Source: Lachnospiraceae bacterium (GTDB lineage Bacteria > Bacillota > Clostridia > Lachnospirales > Lachnospiraceae). From it: a stretch of 64,000 nt of DNA. The DNA lies in NCBI GenBank assembly GCA_029227035.1, contig JAQXZD010000091.1:1-64000 (forward strand), written 5' to 3'. Position numbers and translations under genes: made by a program. The notes under the pieces were generated by a model that had not been told where the DNA came from, made no database searches, and saw nothing but the letters and a program-made list of their open reading frames with translations. Positions 8,002 through 16,980 of the stretch are shown here, one piece after another. Position 1 is the first letter of the stretch; each line of letters begins with the position of its first letter.

Positions 8002-10509
8002 TCAACGTTTCCTGTGCCTGCTTTTTTCAACAATTATACTAAGCAAAAACAGAAAAAGTGCCGCAAAACTGATTGCTGCTCCCTCCGCAAGCCCCGGTGT
8101 CGTATAGCGCAGAAGAATCTCATGCGTTCCCTCCTGCAAAGGCACCGCTAAAAGTGCATCCGACAGCGGTTTGGTTTCTGTCTCTTTTCCGTCCACATAC
8201 ACCTTCCAGCCCTTATCCGCCGGGATGGAAAAGACCAGTCTGCCGCTCTCTTTTACATCTATGGTTCCTTCTATCGTCCTGTCCGTCATGTCCGTAAGCT
8301 CCATTGTCTGTTTCCGCAAGGTATCATACGCAGGCTCCAAGGCGTCAAAGTTGAGCTTATACAGATGGTAAACAATATTCTCGGAGTTCTGATTTGTAAT
8401 ATGAATCTCCGTTCCCGCCTCGCATTCGCCCAGTTCAATCAGATAACGGTGCGTTGTCTTGGAATACTGTTTTGTCCATCCGTCACTTCTTGTCACAGTC
8501 AGCGTATCGGAATCACAGCTTACATAGTCCGCATAATAATAGCCGTCCTCTGCCACCGTTATGGCAGAATCTCCCTCTTTTTCCTCCGTGGTACAGGTCC
8601 CCGGCTCTATCATGTCTTTCTCCGCCCCCAGCACACGCGCCAGATTGTTCAAGGTTCCAATCCTGTCCGTCTGGGAAGTCTTCCACTCTGCAATTGTCTC
8701 CTCATCCATCATAAATCCCAGAGGCAGACAATAATTATTGCGATACAGATAGTTCCCGTTTTCACTGCCCACCAGTGTCCGGACCCGGCTCTCTTCCACC
8801 GGATTCGAGGAAATGAGATAACGCACCGAAAGCATGGCGGAAGGCAGAGGGGTTGCTCCATTATAGCTGTAAAAATTCTTACCGCCTTCCAGATAAAGCA
8901 TCTGATAAAAATGGCTTACATCCAGATTGATTAACGAGGAAAAAATCGTTGCGGAAGGATAGCCATACAAAGCATCATCATTTTTCGTTTTCCTTCCGTT
9001 GTCCTCCACCCGGTAAAACCCTTCTGTTCCGTTGTCTTTTTCTGCCATCTTAAGAAGCGCCGGATAGTAATCCTGCTTATCCGTATACGCCACGCGGCTG
9101 GTCACATCCAGTCCTGTCACTGCCATATTGACAAAAAGCTCCGCCACCGCAATGCAGACCGTAAAATCCCGAAGTCCCAGGCGAACCTGTTTGGTCGTAA
9201 GCTTGGTCAGAAGCATCAAAATTCCGTACACGCAAATCAAAAGTCCCGTAATAATAAGGGAAAGCGGATCTGTAACCGTCTCATCTCCCAGGGCTCCGCC
9301 CACCATAATAAGCACAAGAGCCACCGCAGTTGCCACAACGATATGCCACGTTTTCGTGCCCTTCCATTTCCGCACCGTCTCAAATCCGACGGACAAAAGG
9401 AGAAAAATATAAAGAAATGACTCTCTCCCCGGAAGCGCCTGCGGAAAATGCATGCCATGCCAGATATAGTCCAACCGGTTATTTGCAAAACTGATCAGGA
9501 AAAAGGCAAGCATCAGAAGACGCGGCACCTTTTCTTTCCAGGATATTCTGCGGTTCAAGACATACAGCCAGATTAAAACCAGGCAGAAAGCCCCCGCATA
9601 AAGGTTCGGCCAATGGTCATTTCCGGTATAGACATTGGTGACGGCCGCCCCTCGCCCAAATTCCGCCAACACGGAAAAATACCACTCCACCGTCTTCGGA
9701 AAGCCCTCGCTCACGGAGCCGGAGTTTCCGAGTACTGCAATCTCAGGCAAAAGCAATACCGCTGAAGCCGCTCCCGCCAGAGCCGAATACCAGATAAACC
9801 GAAGCAGCGCACCAAGCTTTCCTTCTTTCTGCTGAAAGAACAAAAGCGCAAAATAAAATACCAGAAAAATGCAGATCATGATGGACATATAGTAATTGGC
9901 AAAAATGGAGACCGCCAGCGTCACAAAGTACATTCCCGGCTTTTTTTCCTGCACCAGCCGAAGCAGTCCAACCATAATCAGCGGAAAAAGCGCAATGCAG
10001 TCCATCCACATGATATCCCAGCTATACGCAGCGACAAAACCGGACAATGCGTACGCTGTGGAAAAGACCAGTGCCGGAAACATCTGATTGGCGTGCATCC
10101 GGTTATCTTTTCCCACAAGCTGATAGCGGTACTTGAGAAAAATAAAAAAGGTAAGCCCGCAAAGTGCTATCTTTACCAAGATCAATAAGGTCATGAATTC
10201 AATGATAGATTGCTTTTTACACAGCAAAAGCAGAAAATTGAGCGGGCTTGCAAGGTAATAGGCATACAGGGACACAAAATCCGAGCCCAGTCCCAGATTC
10301 CACGAATACTGAAGGCTTCCTCCGGTCTGCAGCTTATTCCACAGTTCCGTAAAAAACGGACAGTACTGATGATACATATCTATATGAAGAATACAGTTAT
10401 CTCCAAAGGGATAGACTCCGTTGCCGATACAGATGACGATACAGATGACAAACGGCAGAAAAAAGGCCGCCATATAAGGAAATGCCTTTTTCTGAATCAG
10501 TTTTTTCAT
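8002..10509 (-). CDS. YfhO family multi-spanning membrane protein
   Basis: An 835-residue polytopic protein with about 12 hydrophobic helices over the first 550 residues, a large extracellular segment, and a final helix near residue 810. YfhO proteins are GT-C-like glycosyltransferases; in Bacillus YfhO glycosylates lipoteichoic acid. Family motifs seen are the early DMYHQYCPFFTELWNKL and GSLQYSWNLGLGSDF. The start ATG follows GGAGT. The next upstream gene is an LTA-synthase-family enzyme on the same strand, which supports a role in decorating a cell-surface polymer. The precise acceptor is unknown. Confidence 0.85.
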   Translation of the reverse strand: MKKLIQKKAFPYMAAFFLPFVICIVICIGNGVYPFGDNCILHIDMYHQYCPFFTELWNKLQTGGSLQYSWNLGLGSDFVSLYAYYLASPLNFLLLLCKKQSIIEFMTLLILVKIALCGLTFFIFLKYRYQLVGKDNRMHANQMFPALVFSTAYALSGFVAAYSWDIMWMDCIALFPLIMVGLLRLVQEKKPGMYFVTLAVSIFANYYMSIMICIFLVFYFALLFFQQKEGKLGALLRFIWYSALAGAASAVLLLPEIAVLGNSGSVSEGFPKTVEWYFSVLAEFGRGAAVTNVYTGNDHWPNLYAGAFCLVLIWLYVLNRRISWKEKVPRLLMLAFFLISFANNRLDYIWHGMHFPQALPGRESFLYIFLLLSVGFETVRKWKGTKTWHIVVATAVALVLIMVGGALGDETVTDPLSLIITGLLICVYGILMLLTKLTTKQVRLGLRDFTVCIAVAELFVNMAVTGLDVTSRVAYTDKQDYYPALLKMAEKDNGTEGFYRVEDNGRKTKNDDALYGYPSATIFSSLINLDVSHFYQMLYLEGGKNFYSYNGATPLPSAMLSVRYLISSNPVEESRVRTLVGSENGNYLYRNNYCLPLGFMMDEETIAEWKTSQTDRIGTLNNLARVLGAEKDMIEPGTCTTEEKEGDSAITVAEDGYYYADYVSCDSDTLTVTRSDGWTKQYSKTTHRYLIELGECEAGTEIHITNQNSENIVYHLYKLNFDALEPAYDTLRKQTMELTDMTDRTIEGTIDVKESGRLVFSIPADKGWKVYVDGKETETKPLSDALLAVPLQEGTHEILLRYTTPGLAEGAAISFAALFLFLLSIIVEKSRHRKR

Positions 10510-10533
10510 TTTCCGTACTCCTTTACATTCCGA

Positions 10534-12240
10534 TTACTCAAAAAGATTATAATACTGCAGTTTTCGGTAGGTGAGAAGCTGCTTTTCGTCCGCTTTCGTT
10601 TCCCCTGCTGCCGAGAGAACCGGATAGGTTTCGCTTAATTCCAACAGATAGTTCCGGTAAGCATCCGTCGGAACTCCCGCCGCCCGAAGCGCCTGTGCCG
10701 CAAGATAGTTTAAGCTGGTGTTGCAGCTTCCCGCCCCCTCTATGGCATAGTTTGCCCAGATCAGATAAGGAACCTGATAGCGCTTTGTAACATCCGCCTC
10801 TGCAGTTTTCTCCACAACAGATGCCACTGCATCACTTGGCTGATGATCGCCAAAGAACACGACTACCGTCTTCTCATCCTCTTTCTCAAAGTATTCAATC
10901 AGTTGCTTCAGCGCCTGATCCGTCCTGTGTACCAAAGACAGATACTGATCCAGTGCATCATTGTTCTGCTGTGCATGAATATCATTTGTAAAATCCGCAT
11001 AAGTATCCTGATAACCACCGTGATTTTGCATGGTCACATTAAAAATAAATGCCGGTTTTTCTGTTTCCCGGTTCTCATAAGTATCTATAATGTGCTGCAT
11101 GTCCGCTTCGTCGCTGACATACCCGCGCACACAGTCCTGTGCATTCACCCGGTAATCAGGCAGAAAATCTATATGCTCAAACCCAAGCAGGGGATATACT
11201 TTTTCCCGGTTCCACCCCGCTGCCTGATACGGATGCTGGGCATAGGTTTCATAGCCAAGCTCCTTCAGCCAGCTTGCAAGGGAAGGCGTTTCATCCTTAA
11301 TATATTGCTGGTAAGGAATGCTTCCCTGCGGCAAAAACGCCATTGTATTGCCCGTCAGAAACTCAAATTCGGAATTCGCCGTATTTCCGCCGCAGACAGA
11401 CACCTGTGCAAAGCCGGTAATAGTGTTTTTTTCTTTTTTCATACTGTCCATAAAAGGCATAACCTCTGCATTTGTCTGCAGCTCTCCAAGCACCGACAAA
11501 TCCGAAAATGCCTCATCCATAATCACAATGATATTCGGAAGTTTCTCCGTCTGCTTCCACGGCTCTGTCTCATAGCTTTCAAGGATTTCTTCCGCCTCTG
11601 CCGCACGGTACCCTTCCGGCTTATCTACCACCACATACTGCAGATTCATTGCAAAGGTAAGCGCCATCCCGTTTACCTTTGTCATATATCCCGGCGTAAA
11701 TAAAAAGGGATACAGATAATGCTTTGTCTGGAATTCTTCTTTCTGAACTGTGTTCACAAACAGACACAGAACCAGAATTACGATTCCGGCACAGCCCAGA
11801 CGCGGCGCCACAGATATCTTCGGTGCCTTTTTGAAATATCCCACAATTATAAGCAATGCCGCAAACCCAAGAGTCACCAAAACCACCCTGAGGCTTACGG
11901 TAAAATGATAATTTCCAACCACACTCGCTGCTGTCCGTATGGAAAAAATATCCCATGGTACAAACGGGGTGGAACGAAATGCCATCACATAATGATTCGT
12001 AATTCCAAATGCCAGCGCCAGCGCCAGTTCAATCCGAAGCGCTGTCTGCATCCGGCCAATGAGCAGATAAAGCCCCCATGCAATCAGTTCAAACAGCAGA
12101 ATATTAAAAAGCTGCGCCTGACTTCTCACTTCCGCAAACGGATTATGCTCATATGCCTCCATGAGATAAAATGCCACGACCGGAATCACGGAAAACCCCA
12201 TTCCATACAGAAGTCTTCCTTTTTCTTCTATCTTTTCCAT
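10534..12240 (-). CDS. LTA synthase family sulfatase-fold membrane enzyme
   Basis: A 568-residue protein with five N-terminal transmembrane helices and an extracellular alkaline-phosphatase/sulfatase domain. Active-site-type motifs are IIVIMDEAFSDL (metal ligand), GGNTANSEFEFLTGN (candidate catalytic Thr), YAQHPYQAAGWNR, MQNHGGY and FFGDHQPS. LtaS enzymes transfer glycerol phosphate from phosphatidylglycerol to build lipoteichoic acid; related members act as primases or phosphotransferases, so the exact reaction is open. It sits 24 bases upstream of the YfhO-family gene in one apparent operon. Confidence 0.88.
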   Translation of the reverse strand: MEKIEEKGRLLYGMGFSVIPVVAFYLMEAYEHNPFAEVRSQAQLFNILLFELIAWGLYLLIGRMQTALRIELALALAFGITNHYVMAFRSTPFVPWDIFSIRTAASVVGNYHFTVSLRVVLVTLGFAALLIIVGYFKKAPKISVAPRLGCAGIVILVLCLFVNTVQKEEFQTKHYLYPFLFTPGYMTKVNGMALTFAMNLQYVVVDKPEGYRAAEAEEILESYETEPWKQTEKLPNIIVIMDEAFSDLSVLGELQTNAEVMPFMDSMKKEKNTITGFAQVSVCGGNTANSEFEFLTGNTMAFLPQGSIPYQQYIKDETPSLASWLKELGYETYAQHPYQAAGWNREKVYPLLGFEHIDFLPDYRVNAQDCVRGYVSDEADMQHIIDTYENRETEKPAFIFNVTMQNHGGYQDTYADFTNDIHAQQNNDALDQYLSLVHRTDQALKQLIEYFEKEDEKTVVVFFGDHQPSDAVASVVEKTAEADVTKRYQVPYLIWANYAIEGAGSCNTSLNYLAAQALRAAGVPTDAYRNYLLELSETYPVLSAAGETKADEKQLLTYRKLQYYNLFE

Positions 12241-12344
12241 CCCTTCCCACGCAAAAAGAGCATGGTACCTCCTCTCCGTCCAAAGCCTGTCGGGAAAAAT
12301 TCTACCACACTCTTCTTCTTTTTTAAATGCATTTCACGAAACTT

Positions 12345-12623
12345 TCAATAATTCGACAAAACCAGTCTCTCCCGATACACTCTATCCATGGAGTCTATCA
12401 CGCGCCTTGCCTGTCCGTACCTGCGCGGGTTCACGGAAATCAGCCACATGGTATCTGCCCCGCGGTACTCCTCTCTCTTATAAAAAGGAATCTTCCTGCT
12501 GCTCTTGGTAAACGGAATCTGCTGTTCCAAAAGCGCCTCCGCAGTCTCATTTCCCACCCGGTTATTGGTTGTCCGGCACAATTCGATGTCATTATCCTTA
12601 TAGTTCCCCAGCTTTTTTATCAC
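12345..12623 (-). CDS. small protein of unknown function paired with HTH regulator
   Basis: A 92-residue basic protein starting at GTG. It contains many Arg and Tyr residues, including YGQARRVIDSMDRVYRER near the end, and WLISVNPRRYG before it. No membrane segment or recognised catalytic motif. It follows a small XRE-type regulator by 18 bases on the same strand, downstream of a palindromic operator. That arrangement resembles an antitoxin/toxin pair, but no toxin family is recognised. Function unknown. Confidence 0.65.
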   Translation of the reverse strand: MIKKLGNYKDNDIELCRTTNNRVGNETAEALLEQQIPFTKSSRKIPFYKREEYRGADTMWLISVNPRRYGQARRVIDSMDRVYRERLVLSNY

Positions 12624-12641
12624 TTTTTTGACTGCCTCCTC

Positions 12642-12857
12642 TTACTTTACCTTTACGTGTATCTGCTTCCCAAGTCCTCCTGCCACTTTCACCAAAAAAT
12701 CAAGACTCGGATTATATCTCCCGCTCTCCAGCCTGGAGATGTTCGATTTCTTGGTTCCCACAAGCTCCGCCAGCGATTCCTGCGTCATTCCCTGCTCTTT
12801 TCTCACCTGCCGGAGCTGTTCTGCCACCTCCTGCCGGGCAGAATCATTCTCCTTCAT
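12642..12857 (-). CDS. XRE-family helix-turn-helix transcriptional regulator
   Basis: A 71-residue DNA-binding protein that is almost only a lambda-repressor-type HTH: QVRKEQGMTQESLAELVG, then KKSNISRLESGRYNPSLDFL. The ATG at 12857 is preceded by GGGGAG; a TTG seven codons further upstream is less likely. It is probably autoregulated through the 22-bp palindrome at 12895-12916, 38 bases upstream of the start. Paired with the downstream 92-residue unknown protein. Confidence 0.88.
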   Translation of the reverse strand: MKENDSARQEVAEQLRQVRKEQGMTQESLAELVGTKKSNISRLESGRYNPSLDFLVKVAGGLGKQIHVKVK

Positions 12858-12894
12858 AACACTCCCCTTTCCTACCAACTTAATCGCATCTTAA

Positions 12895-12916
12895 AAGTTA
12901 TCATATATGATAACTT
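12895..12916. promoter_or_regulatory. perfect 22-bp palindrome, likely operator of the HTH gene
   Basis: AAGTTATCATA followed by its exact reverse complement, with no spacer. It lies directly upstream of the small HTH gene, where a dimeric XRE repressor would bind. Its AT-rich centre could overlap promoter elements of the pair. Confidence 0.6.
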
Positions 12917-12924
12917 CTGTCAAG

Positions 12925-12953
12925 AAAAAAGCCGGCTTTAAAAGCCGGTTTTT
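12925..12953 (-). terminator. terminator of the GGDEF/EAL gene
   Basis: CCGGCTT at 12932-12938 pairs with AAGCCGG at 12942-12948, flanked by an A run on the left and a T run on the right, so it can act in both directions. It lies just after the stop of the minus-strand c-di-GMP gene. Confidence 0.8.
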
Positions 12954-12955
12954 CC

Positions 12956-15286
12956 TTAAAAATATCGATTTTCAAATTCCCCCACAGGCATTGGTTTTGC
13001 GAAATAATATCCCTGAAACATGTCACACCCCATGCTTTTCAGCATATCCAGTTGCTCCTTTGTCTCCACGCCCTCCGTGATGACCGGTATATCAAGCTGC
13101 CCGGACAGAGTAATAATCATCTGAAGAATTTTTTCACTCCGTACTTCGTCCTCTGCTTTTTTCAAAAATGCCATATCTATTTTAAGCACATCCACATAAA
13201 TATCCTTCAACATATTTAATGAAGAATAACCGCTTCCGAAATCATCCATTTCAACGATAAATCCGCTTTTCTGCAGTCTGGAAATCAGTTCTTTCTGATG
13301 TTCAAAATCCATGACAACGGCCGTTTCTGTAATTTCAAGCTTTAAATTTTTTGGACTAATCTCATATTTTTTAATGAGATTAACGAATTCCTGATAGACA
13401 TTGAGGAAGAAGAAATCCTTCGGCGAAATATTCACAGATATGTACAGGTCATCTCTCCCCTCATCCTTCCACTCTCGAAGCTGTCTGCACGCCATTTCCC
13501 ACATATATCTGTCCACATCAGAGATTAATCCGTTCTTCTCAAATACCGGTATAAACTCTCCCGGCGGAATCATTCCTTTTACCGGATGCTGCCACCGAAT
13601 CAGTGCCTCCGCTCCCAGCAGTCTGCCCTCCGCTGTCATCTGCGGCTGCAGATACATTCTAAACTGCTCCTGTTCAATTGCGCCCTCCATCTCACTGATC
13701 AATTCCTGCTCATACCGGATGTTTTCGCGGAGCCTGTCATCATAATATGCTATCTTATCATGATAGTCCCCCTTAATTGTCGAAATCGCCATCCTTGCAC
13801 GATCCAGCATCACGGATACCGGCAGGTTTCTCTCCGCAATCTCATAGACTCCAACATAATTGATTAACTGATAAGTTCTTCCCTCATCCATGCACCCATC
13901 AAAAACTTTCTGCATCTCTCCAACAAAATATTTCTCATCAAAATCGGATTTTTTCATCAGGATGCCAAATACGTCTCCCTCGATACGTCCGTAAACAAGT
14001 GCGCCTTTCGTCTGTTCTCTTATGATCTGCGCGCATCTGTTCAAAACCATGTCGCCTATTTTTGAATCAAATAAATCATTGATCATTTTAAAATCTTTGA
14101 TATCTGTGCTGACGATCAGAAGCTCTTCCTCTTTATGTTCCTTAATATACTGCTCTGCCTTTTCAAAAAAATGTGCTTTATTGTAAAGTCCCGTAAGACT
14201 GTCATGAGTGGCGAAATATTTCTCTTTTTTCAGTTTATTGATTTCCTGCGTGCGATCCTGTATGACAAAATAACCACCCTGAAGCTTTTTATTCACGTCC
14301 ATCATAATCTGCAAATGAACATTCAGCGTAACCTCTTCGCCCTGATACTCAAACGTCTTCTCCCTGTTACAATCCATATGATGCTCCATATACAAATGCC
14401 TGCACCATTCTTCCAGTGTATTGCCTTCTTTGTCTTTCAACAAACGCTCTTCATCCAACAATTTCCGGGCAGATTTGTTGTGATACAATTTTTTTCCATC
14501 CACATCCAGAACCAAAAGCCCCACCGACATATCCTCTGCCACCAGAAGAAGTGTTTTCCGAAGCAGTCTCTGCGGTGTAAACACATACACGCAGTAATAG
14601 ATACAGACTGCCTCAACCGCATAACCGAAAACAGACATATCAATCGGCGACTGGTAAGTTAAGATGTTCATAATTACAATGGCAACCATGATGACCGCAA
14701 TAACCAGATATCTGCTGCGGTAAAACCGTGGTGCCCTAAAAACCCTGTAAAACAAACTGATTAAGCAGAACGTAACCAGCATCATAATAATCAGATAATG
14801 AATGTAAAATACCGGTGTAACGTCCAACCGGTAATAGATTTCTCCCCCATATGCCTCAACCGGCTTCAAGCAGAAGAGATGATGAAACCCATAATTTAAA
14901 AGCAGGGATACAGAATCTACCGCCAGCAAAAGAATCATCAATTTTCTCTTTACATAGTCATCAAACTTACTTCCCACATACTCCATGGAAAACTGCAGCA
15001 TATAATACAGCAGCCAGTCTGTAAGCAGAAAATAAATACAATCCATAACCAGGTATATTTCTTCTGTTTTAGCAATCAAAGCCACTTCATTGACGAGAAG
15101 AACTCCAAACCCCAGCCATAACAATCTTTTTACGATATATGCCAGTTCATTCTTCTCTGCATTTGTTTTATAAATACAAATTCCCAAAACTGCCAACGCA
15201 ACTGCCAGCGATATTACTACAAATAATCTCATTTGTTTTCTTCCTCTTTCACGTTTCCATATAGCTTTTTGTCCCCCGGAATTCAT
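12956..15286 (-). CDS. membrane GGDEF/EAL protein, probable c-di-GMP phosphodiesterase
   Basis: A 776-residue signalling protein. It has an N-terminal block of about seven helices (20-240, like the sensor of some histidine kinases), a PAS-like segment (LVLDVDGKKLYHNKSARKLL), a GGDEF domain and a C-terminal EAL domain. The GGDEF signature is degenerate: GRIEGDVFG has EGDVF where active cyclases have GGDEF. The EAL domain keeps its signatures: EALIRW, EITET, DDFGSGYSS, KIDMAF, EGVE and QGYYF. Hence c-di-GMP hydrolysis with a regulatory GGDEF is the best prediction. Monocistronic by position, with its own terminator. Confidence 0.92.
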   Translation of the reverse strand: MNSGGQKAIWKRERGRKQMRLFVVISLAVALAVLGICIYKTNAEKNELAYIVKRLLWLGFGVLLVNEVALIAKTEEIYLVMDCIYFLLTDWLLYYMLQFSMEYVGSKFDDYVKRKLMILLLAVDSVSLLLNYGFHHLFCLKPVEAYGGEIYYRLDVTPVFYIHYLIIMMLVTFCLISLFYRVFRAPRFYRSRYLVIAVIMVAIVIMNILTYQSPIDMSVFGYAVEAVCIYYCVYVFTPQRLLRKTLLLVAEDMSVGLLVLDVDGKKLYHNKSARKLLDEERLLKDKEGNTLEEWCRHLYMEHHMDCNREKTFEYQGEEVTLNVHLQIMMDVNKKLQGGYFVIQDRTQEINKLKKEKYFATHDSLTGLYNKAHFFEKAEQYIKEHKEEELLIVSTDIKDFKMINDLFDSKIGDMVLNRCAQIIREQTKGALVYGRIEGDVFGILMKKSDFDEKYFVGEMQKVFDGCMDEGRTYQLINYVGVYEIAERNLPVSVMLDRARMAISTIKGDYHDKIAYYDDRLRENIRYEQELISEMEGAIEQEQFRMYLQPQMTAEGRLLGAEALIRWQHPVKGMIPPGEFIPVFEKNGLISDVDRYMWEMACRQLREWKDEGRDDLYISVNISPKDFFFLNVYQEFVNLIKKYEISPKNLKLEITETAVVMDFEHQKELISRLQKSGFIVEMDDFGSGYSSLNMLKDIYVDVLKIDMAFLKKAEDEVRSEKILQMIITLSGQLDIPVITEGVETKEQLDMLKSMGCDMFQGYYFAKPMPVGEFENRYF

Positions 15287-15354
15287 TTGTTATTATACCA
15301 TATCCCTGTCAATTTTTCCATGAAAGACTCCTTCCGGAATCTTTAAAAAAGCTC

Positions 15355-15383
15355 TTGCAATCCACCGTTGTATATGCTAATAT
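15355..15383 (+). promoter_or_regulatory. promoter of tRNA-Leu
   Basis: TTGCAA at 15355-15360, a 17-base spacer, then TAATAT at 15378-15383; an overlapping TATAAT at 15381 would give a 20-base spacer. The tRNA begins 13 bases downstream. Confidence 0.6.
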
Positions 15384-15396
15384 AATATTTGTTCGC

Positions 15397-15480
15397 GCCG
15401 GCATGTCGGAATTGGCAGACGAGGCAGACTCAAAATCTGTTGATGGCAACATCGTGTGGGTTCAAGTCCCACTGCCGGCA
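15397..15480 (+). tRNA. tRNA-Leu (anticodon CAA)
   Basis: An 84-base gene with the long variable arm of a class II tRNA. The acceptor GCCGGCA pairs with TGCCGGC, the anticodon loop is CTCAAAA with anticodon CAA, and the T arm contains GGTTCAAGTCC. The 3' CCA is not encoded. Confidence 0.95.
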
Positions 15481-15485
15481 CTAAA

Positions 15486-15525
15486 AAAAGCGGTTGAAAC
15501 CAAATCAATGGTTTCAACCGCTTTT
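15486..15525. terminator. bidirectional terminator between tRNA-Leu and lysA
   Basis: A 16-bp perfect stem, AAAAGCGGTTGAAACC with GGTTTCAACCGCTTTT, around an eight-base loop, with A and T tracts on both sides. It serves the plus-strand tRNA and the minus-strand lysA, whose stop is eight bases away. Confidence 0.9.
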
Positions 15526-15532
15526 CTGTTTC

Positions 15533-16801
15533 TTATCTTTCGATTTTGATATCGTCAAAGCAGTCAAAAGTTGCGAAGTAATCTTCCGGTGTCTCTGCAC
15601 GGCGAATCATCTTCACACTTCCGTCCTCTTTCAAAAGAAGTTCTGCGGAACGAAGGCGTCCGTTGTAATTATATCCCATGGAAAAACCGTGGGCTCCCGT
15701 ATCATGAATCACCAGATAATCTCCCATATCAATCTTTGGAAGCTGTCTGTCCACAGCAAATTTGTCGCAGTTCTCACAGAGACTGCCGGTCACATCATAA
15801 GTATGATCACACGGTGCATCTTCTTTTCCCAGAACCGTGATGTGATGGTATGCTCCGTAAATTGCCGGACGCATCAGGTTTGCCGCACAGGCATCCACTC
15901 CGATATATTCCTTGTAAATGTGCTTCTCATGAATGGCTTTGGTCACAAGGCAGCCGTAAGGTCCAAGCATAAATCTTCCCATCTCACAGTAGATTGCCAC
16001 ATCTCCCAGTCCTGCCGGAACCATCACCTCATCAAAGGCTTTGTGCACGCCCTCACCGATGACGGAGATATCATTCGGCTCCTTATCCGGTGTATAAGGG
16101 ATTCCTACACCGCCTGAAAGATTGACGAATGCGATATCACAGCCTGTCTTCTCCTTTAATTCCACAACCAGCTCAAAAAGCTCTCTTGCAAGCTTTGGAT
16201 AATACTCATTGGTCACTGTGTTACTTGCCAGGAAAGCATGAACACCGAACTTCTTTGCGCCCTTACTCTTCAATATCTTATATGCCTCAATCAACTGATC
16301 CTTTGTCATACCGTATTTGGAGTCTCCCGGATTGTCCATGATCCCGTTACTCAGCTCAAAGACTCCGCCCGGATTGTAGCGGCAACTGATGGTCTCCGGA
16401 ATGTGACCGATGGTCTCCTCCAGGAAGTCAATGTGGGTAAAATCATCCAGATTGATGATGGCTCCCAGCTCGTCTGCATAGGCAAATTCCTCTGCCGGTG
16501 TATCATTTGAAGAAAACATGATATGCTTTCCGTCAAAACCGCAGGACTTGGCAAGCATCAGCTCTGTATAAGAAGAACAGTCACAGCCCATGTCATACTC
16601 CTGCAGAATCTTTAATATGTACGGATTCGGTGTTGCCTTTACCGCAAAGTACTCTCTAAAATTCGGATTCCATGCGAAAGCTTCCTTGACCTTCTTCGCA
16701 TTTTCACGGATTCCCTTCTCATCATATAAATGAAACGGTGTCGGATACGTCCTGACGATTTCTTCCACCTGACTCTTTGTTACAAATGGTTTCTTTTCCA
16801 T
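15533..16801 (-). CDS. lysA: diaminopimelate decarboxylase-type PLP enzyme
   Basis: A 422-residue fold-III PLP decarboxylase that makes lysine from meso-diaminopimelate in the cytosol. Visible are the PLP-lysine motif YFAVKATPNP, the glycine-rich phosphate site NLSGGVGIPY, the EMGRFMLGPYG segment and the conserved TGSLCENCDKFAVDR with the catalytic cysteine. Length and motifs fit LysA. A carboxynorspermidine decarboxylase is a less likely alternative from the same superfamily. It is a single gene, divergent from the lytic transglycosylase. Confidence 0.88.
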   Translation of the reverse strand: MEKKPFVTKSQVEEIVRTYPTPFHLYDEKGIRENAKKVKEAFAWNPNFREYFAVKATPNPYILKILQEYDMGCDCSSYTELMLAKSCGFDGKHIMFSSNDTPAEEFAYADELGAIINLDDFTHIDFLEETIGHIPETISCRYNPGGVFELSNGIMDNPGDSKYGMTKDQLIEAYKILKSKGAKKFGVHAFLASNTVTNEYYPKLARELFELVVELKEKTGCDIAFVNLSGGVGIPYTPDKEPNDISVIGEGVHKAFDEVMVPAGLGDVAIYCEMGRFMLGPYGCLVTKAIHEKHIYKEYIGVDACAANLMRPAIYGAYHHITVLGKEDAPCDHTYDVTGSLCENCDKFAVDRQLPKIDMGDYLVIHDTGAHGFSMGYNYNGRLRSAELLLKEDGSVKMIRRAETPEDYFATFDCFDDIKIER

Positions 16802-16980
16802 AATTTACACTCTCCTGCCTGTCTGATTTTCGCATTTATTTATATATCAATTCGCTTTGAGGTTTATGCTACATCATCTACTTTACAAATTCAAGCAATT
16901 TTCATCTTTTCCTTTAATTTTCTTACTTAATATGCTACAATAAGACAAGTATCAACAAATTTGTACAACAGGAGAAGTTC

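Noticed and set aside
15355-15549. Plus-strand frame across tRNA-Leu
   Set aside because: The tRNA folds as a full cloverleaf and the frame continues into the terminator.
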